Shown here one piece after another: positions 58,508 through 61,662 of a DNA stretch of 61,662 nt; the first letter of the stretch is position 1, and the number at the start of each line of letters is the position of its first letter. Source of the stretch: Prochlorococcus sp. AG-436-J02 (lineage in GTDB: Bacteria > Cyanobacteriota > Cyanobacteriia > PCC-6307 > Cyanobiaceae); contig QCPI01000005.1 of assembly GCA_003212625.1 (NCBI GenBank), positions 1 through 61,662 on the forward strand. Reading direction: 5' to 3'. The translations under genes were made by a program, and so were the position numbers. The notes beneath the pieces are model-generated. The model worked only from the letters and a program-made list of their open reading frames with translations. It had not been told where the DNA came from and did no database searches.

Positions 58508-59878
58508 TTATCTCATCGTAACAAATTCCTCAGCGATTGTAGGATGCAAAGCCATTGTATTATCAAAATCAGATTTTTTAGCTCCTAGCATTAGAGAAAC
58601 TGATGCCATCTGAATAATTTCAGATGCACTTTCTCCTATCATATGACAACCTAAAACTTTATTACTATTGCTATCAACTATTAACTTTAAAATACATTTA
58701 GAACCTTGCTTAGGAATTGACTTAGATAAAGGTCTAAATATTGATCTATATACTGTAATATTATCTTTTCCAATCAATTGACTAGCCTTTTCTTCAGTCA
58801 TGCCTACAGAAGCTATTTCAGGCTGACTAAATACAGCATAGGGAATTAATTCATAATTTACCTGACGATTTGATTCGCCATAATTCCTATCAGCAAAGCT
58901 TCTGCCCTCATCAATTGCTACTGGTGTTAAGTTGATCCTATTAGTAACATCTCCAATAGCAAAAATATTTGAGATATTAGTTTTACTTTTATTATCGACT
59001 TTGATTTTATTATCAATAATTTCCACACCTGCTTGTTCTAGCTTCAACCCCTCTAGATATGGCTCTCTACCCGTAGCAAAAAGCAAACCATTCGAATGTA
59101 GCTCTTTATCTAAACTTGTTCTTATAATTAACGATCCAGTGATTCCTCTTATTGAAGAAACATTCTCACCAAATTTTAAGTTGATTCCTTTACTTTGCAT
59201 TTCCTCTGTTAATGCTGAAGAAAGTTCAAGATCAAATCCTTTCAAGAGACGATCACCTCTTACTAATTGAGTAACTTCAACACCTAATCCTTTTAAAATG
59301 CATGAAAATTCGCAGGCAATATAGCCTGCACCAACAATAGTAATTTCATTCGGGAAGTTTTTAAGAAGAAACATATCATCACTTGTCCAACCCAAAGATG
59401 CCCCTGGGATTCTTGGCCTTTTGGGTCTGCCTCCTACTGCAATAAGAATTTTTTCTCCATAAAGTTTATTTAATATCTCTCCATTTTTCCGATTCTTTAT
59501 GACAACACAATTTGAATTTTCAAATTCACCCCAGCCTTTCACAAGCTCAACATTAGCTTTATTTAGAAAATTTTCATGTAATTCATTCAGCCTTCCTACT
59601 TCCTTGCGAACATTCGCTAATAAAACTTCTGATTTGATCTTGAGGTTTTCAATCTCAAAACCATAATGTGGTGCACACGAAATACTCTCCAACAAAGAAG
59701 AACCACAAACTAATAATTTCTTAGGAACACAACCTCTTATTACACATGTTCCTCCTACAAGATCACCCTCTACGATTGCTACGGATGCTCCATAACTAGC
59801 AGCTTTCTTAGCAGCAGCCAATCCACCTGATCCTGCTCCAATGACAATTAAATCAAACGACCTTTTCAATTTAGTCAC
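58508..59878 (-). CDS. gor: Glutathione reductase (class I flavin disulfide reductase)
   Basis: 456 aa, NADPH- and FAD-dependent. FAD motif VIGAGSGGLAAAKKAA; redox-active disulfide in GGTCVIRGCVPKKLLV; NAD(P) motif VGAGYIACEFSC; C-terminal catalytic HPTIAEEF (His-Glu pair). Belongs to the glutathione reductase branch by the GGTCVIRGCVPKK block. It is divergent from the GST gene 32 bases away, so thiol reduction and conjugation genes may share a control region. Confidence 0.92.
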   Translation of the reverse strand: MTKLKRSFDLIVIGAGSGGLAAAKKAASYGASVAIVEGDLVGGTCVIRGCVPKKLLVCGSSLLESISCAPHYGFEIENLKIKSEVLLANVRKEVGRLNELHENFLNKANVELVKGWGEFENSNCVVIKNRKNGEILNKLYGEKILIAVGGRPKRPRIPGASLGWTSDDMFLLKNFPNEITIVGAGYIACEFSCILKGLGVEVTQLVRGDRLLKGFDLELSSALTEEMQSKGINLKFGENVSSIRGITGSLIIRTSLDKELHSNGLLFATGREPYLEGLKLEQAGVEIIDNKIKVDNKSKTNISNIFAIGDVTNRINLTPVAIDEGRSFADRNYGESNRQVNYELIPYAVFSQPEIASVGMTEEKASQLIGKDNITVYRSIFRPLSKSIPKQGSKCILKLIVDSNSNKVLGCHMIGESASEIIQMASVSLMLGAKKSDFDNTMALHPTIAEEFVTMR

Positions 59879-59910
59879 CTAGTATTATTTCCTTATTCTC
59901 CTTGAAATGA

Positions 59911-61152
59911 ATGAATCCAACCAAAACTGCAATGAGTTGGGAAGAATTAGCAACATATGCAGCTGATCCAATTGATCGAATCAATGGGGTAAATAATCCA
60001 TATTCTTCACTGAGGCTATTCAACAAAAAAGAGTCCGAAGCAATTGTTACTCTTTACAGAGATAACCATGCTTGGTGTCCTTATTGCCAAAAAGTTTGGA
60101 TTTGGTTAGAGCTTAAGAAAATTCCTTACCGCATAAAGAAAGTCACGATGCGTTGCTATGGAGAAAAAGAAAAGTGGTATTTAAAAAGAGTCCCCTCAGG
60201 GATGCTCCCTGCAATTGAAATTCAAAATCAAGTCATCACGGAAAGTGATGACATCCTGTTTGTTTTAGAAAAAATTTATGGTCCTTTAGGGCTATCGCTT
60301 AATGAGCAGCAAGTCTTAGAGCATAGAAGACTTGAAAGGGAATTATTCTCATCATGGTGTAATTGGCTATGTCGTCCCTCTCTTTTCAAAGCCCAAGAAG
60401 AGAAAAAGAAAGAAAGTTTTAAAAATGTTGCAAAAAAGTTTGAAAAGGAACTACACAAAAATTCTTCAGGATGGCTTACATCAATCTCAACAGAAAATGG
60501 AGAGAAGCCTGGATCAGCAGATGTTGTTTTTATTCCATATGTAGAAAGAATGAATGCCTCATTGGCTTACTACAAAGGATATTCATTACGAGAAGAGCAT
60601 CCTTTTATAAATATATGGCTTAAGAATCTTGAAGAACTAGATGAATATAGAGGTACTCAAGGAGATTTTCATACTCATGCTCATGATTTACCTCCGCAAA
60701 TGGGAGGTTGCTTTACCTTTTCAAATGAAAACCAACAATTTTTCGCCCAAGCGATTGATGCCGGTGCTGGACTAAAGCATTTAGAAATAGCAAATTTAGA
60801 TGTAGACAAAAACTCAGAGATCAAATTTAAAGCACTTGCTTTAGAAAGAGTTATTAAACATAAGGAAAGAATCATTGCAGTCAACCCAATGGCAAACAAA
60901 TTGTTTGATCAACCATTGAGAGCAGCCTTAACTACAATGATTTCAAAAAACGTCTGCGCACCAACGAAGAGGAGTGCATCTGCGTTACGTTACCTACGAG
61001 ACAGAATTTCAGTTCCAAGAGATATGCCTTTATTATCTGGAAGATTATTTAGACAAGCCCTCGAAAGTACAGCAAATATTGACGGGAGTAATCTTGGACC
61101 AATGATACCTACAAAAAATAGGTTAGATCAGAATCCTATAAAATTTAAATAA
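59911..61152 (+). CDS. Glutathione S-transferase family protein, long form
   Basis: 413 aa, longer than the usual 200-240. The N-terminal thioredoxin-like domain has HAWCPYCQKVWIWLEL (CPYC active site, near residue 56), then SGMLPAIEI with the cis-proline and ESDDILFVLE. The helical domain ends near 240. A long C-terminal extension of about 170 residues follows (GGCFTF... ASALRYLRDRISVPRDM), of unknown fold. Glutaredoxin-like CxxC suggests an omega-type reductase or dehydroascorbate-like activity. Divergent from gor. Confidence 0.85.
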   Translation: MNPTKTAMSWEELATYAADPIDRINGVNNPYSSLRLFNKKESEAIVTLYRDNHAWCPYCQKVWIWLELKKIPYRIKKVTMRCYGEKEKWYLKRVPSGMLPAIEIQNQVITESDDILFVLEKIYGPLGLSLNEQQVLEHRRLERELFSSWCNWLCRPSLFKAQEEKKKESFKNVAKKFEKELHKNSSGWLTSISTENGEKPGSADVVFIPYVERMNASLAYYKGYSLREEHPFINIWLKNLEELDEYRGTQGDFHTHAHDLPPQMGGCFTFSNENQQFFAQAIDAGAGLKHLEIANLDVDKNSEIKFKALALERVIKHKERIIAVNPMANKLFDQPLRAALTTMISKNVCAPTKRSASALRYLRDRISVPRDMPLLSGRLFRQALESTANIDGSNLGPMIPTKNRLDQNPIKFK

Positions 61153-61186
61153 GTATATAAATTTCTTCTTAAGAGAAAAAGTTTAA

Positions 61187-61662
61187 TTAACGACGTTTCC
61201 GTGAATCAATCTGAAGAAGATCCTTTACTTTTTGAACTTGACTTGCTAATTGCGGCTCACTTGATAGTTTCTTTTCTACTTGTTCAATGGCATACATAAC
61301 AGTTGTATGATCTTTACCCCCAAAAGATTCTCCAATACGAGGAAGACTTAAATCTGTACCATGACGCATTAGATACATGCCAACCTGCCTTGCCTGACTT
61401 ACAGGCCTACGTCTACTTGAACTACGCATTTCTTCCTCACTAACACCAAAAACCTCAGCTACTTTTTCCATGACTTGTTTCGGTTTAACTTCAACTCCTT
61501 GTCCAGTAGGATCAAGCATAGGTGCAACTGATTCAACTGTCATTGGCAATCCAGTTATAGAAGCGAATGCAACAGCACGAGTAAATGCTCCCTCTAACTC
61601 TCTTATATTAGAAGTAAATCTACCAGCTATAAACTGAATCAGATCTCTAGGTAGACGCATCC
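61187..61662 (-). CDS. dnaA: Chromosomal replication initiator DnaA, C-terminal part (cut by window edge)
   Basis: Contains the last about 158 codons; the 5' part lies outside the window. The [19 protein letters not shown] sensor-II region and the domain IV DNA-binding motif [16 protein letters not shown] (DnaA signature) are intact, followed by a short basic tail. DnaA binds DnaA boxes and opens the origin. No DnaA-box cluster is seen in the 34 bases beyond the stop or in gst. Gene order gst-dnaA tail to tail. Confidence 0.97.
   Translation of the reverse strand, partial: MRLPRDLIQFIAGRFTSNIRELEGAFTRAVAFASITGLPMTVESVAPMLDPTGQGVEVKPKQVMEKVAEVFGVSEEEMRSSSRRRPVSQARQVGMYLMRHGTDLSLPRIGESFGGKDHTTVMYAIEQVEKKLSSEPQLASQVQKVKDLLQIDSRKRR

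Noticed and set aside
61153-61186. Origin of replication next to dnaA
   Set aside because: Only the 3' side of dnaA is in the window and I see no DnaA-box cluster here; the usual origin flank would be elsewhere.
1-61662. CRISPR arrays, insertion sequences, prophage genes
   Set aside because: No regularly spaced repeats, transposase, integrase or phage structural genes were seen on either strand.

Overview
The window looks like core chromosome of a low-GC marine picocyanobacterium, most likely Prochlorococcus. The base composition is strongly AT-rich and genes are tightly packed with many start/stop and stop/stop overlaps. The gene set is oxygenic-phototroph: ndhD, ndhL, plastocyanin, a cytochrome c6-like protein, menB/menD for phylloquinone, hemE, glycogen synthase and branching enzyme, and cyanobacteria- or plastid-specific families (Ycf51, DUF760, DUF3007, DUF4336). 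Low GC together with this content suggests a NATL-like (LLI) lineage, but I infer that and did not test it. The left edge cuts a HAD hydrolase and the right edge cuts dnaA. I see no insertion sequence, prophage, CRISPR array or rRNA.

Layout. 1-4913: leftward cell-envelope and isoprenoid genes (prenyl diphosphate synthase, murI, N-acetylmuramoyl-alanine amidase, nitrilase-family hydrolase, comB). 4972-10215: rightward ubiD-like, aroA, MnmC-like methyltransferase, glmU. 10230-15875: leftward murF, glgA, menB, menD. 15939-22158: lepB and DUF760, then leftward DUF4336, an ABC transporter whose binding protein carries manganese-type ligands, and a DUF697 membrane protein. 22389-31631: a long rightward run with an RGG-rich small protein, trpS, thrS, glk, thrB, ndhD and an M3 oligopeptidase. 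31628-38038: leftward lipase-like, folB, proA and a giant TamB-like protein. 38107-48934: rightward ycf51, DUF4332, a small exported protein, CocE-like hydrolase, glgB, hemE, an epimerase, petE, an orphan Nif11 peptide and clpB. 49525-50169 is hisIE, facing away from a QueD-like gene.

The only clear break in gene density is 50170-52122. It holds one orphan methyltransferase, about 770 bases without a gene, and two places that look like small-RNA genes. It is followed by a coupled chain: a group 2 sigma factor, a YkvA-family membrane protein, a small helical protein and a cytochrome c6-like protein. The window ends with trpA, DUF3007, ndhL and an intronless tRNA-Leu(UAA), pyrC, a Na+/Ca2+ exchanger-family protein, a divergent glutathione reductase / long glutathione transferase pair, and the 3' part of dnaA.

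I did not find a convincing new multi-gene system. The best leads are the candidate sRNA at about 50293-50360, the small island around it, the stand-alone Nif11 peptide between petE and clpB, the RGG/ribbon-helix-helix-like protein before trpS, and the ndhL start codon that falls on the discriminator base of the tRNA.
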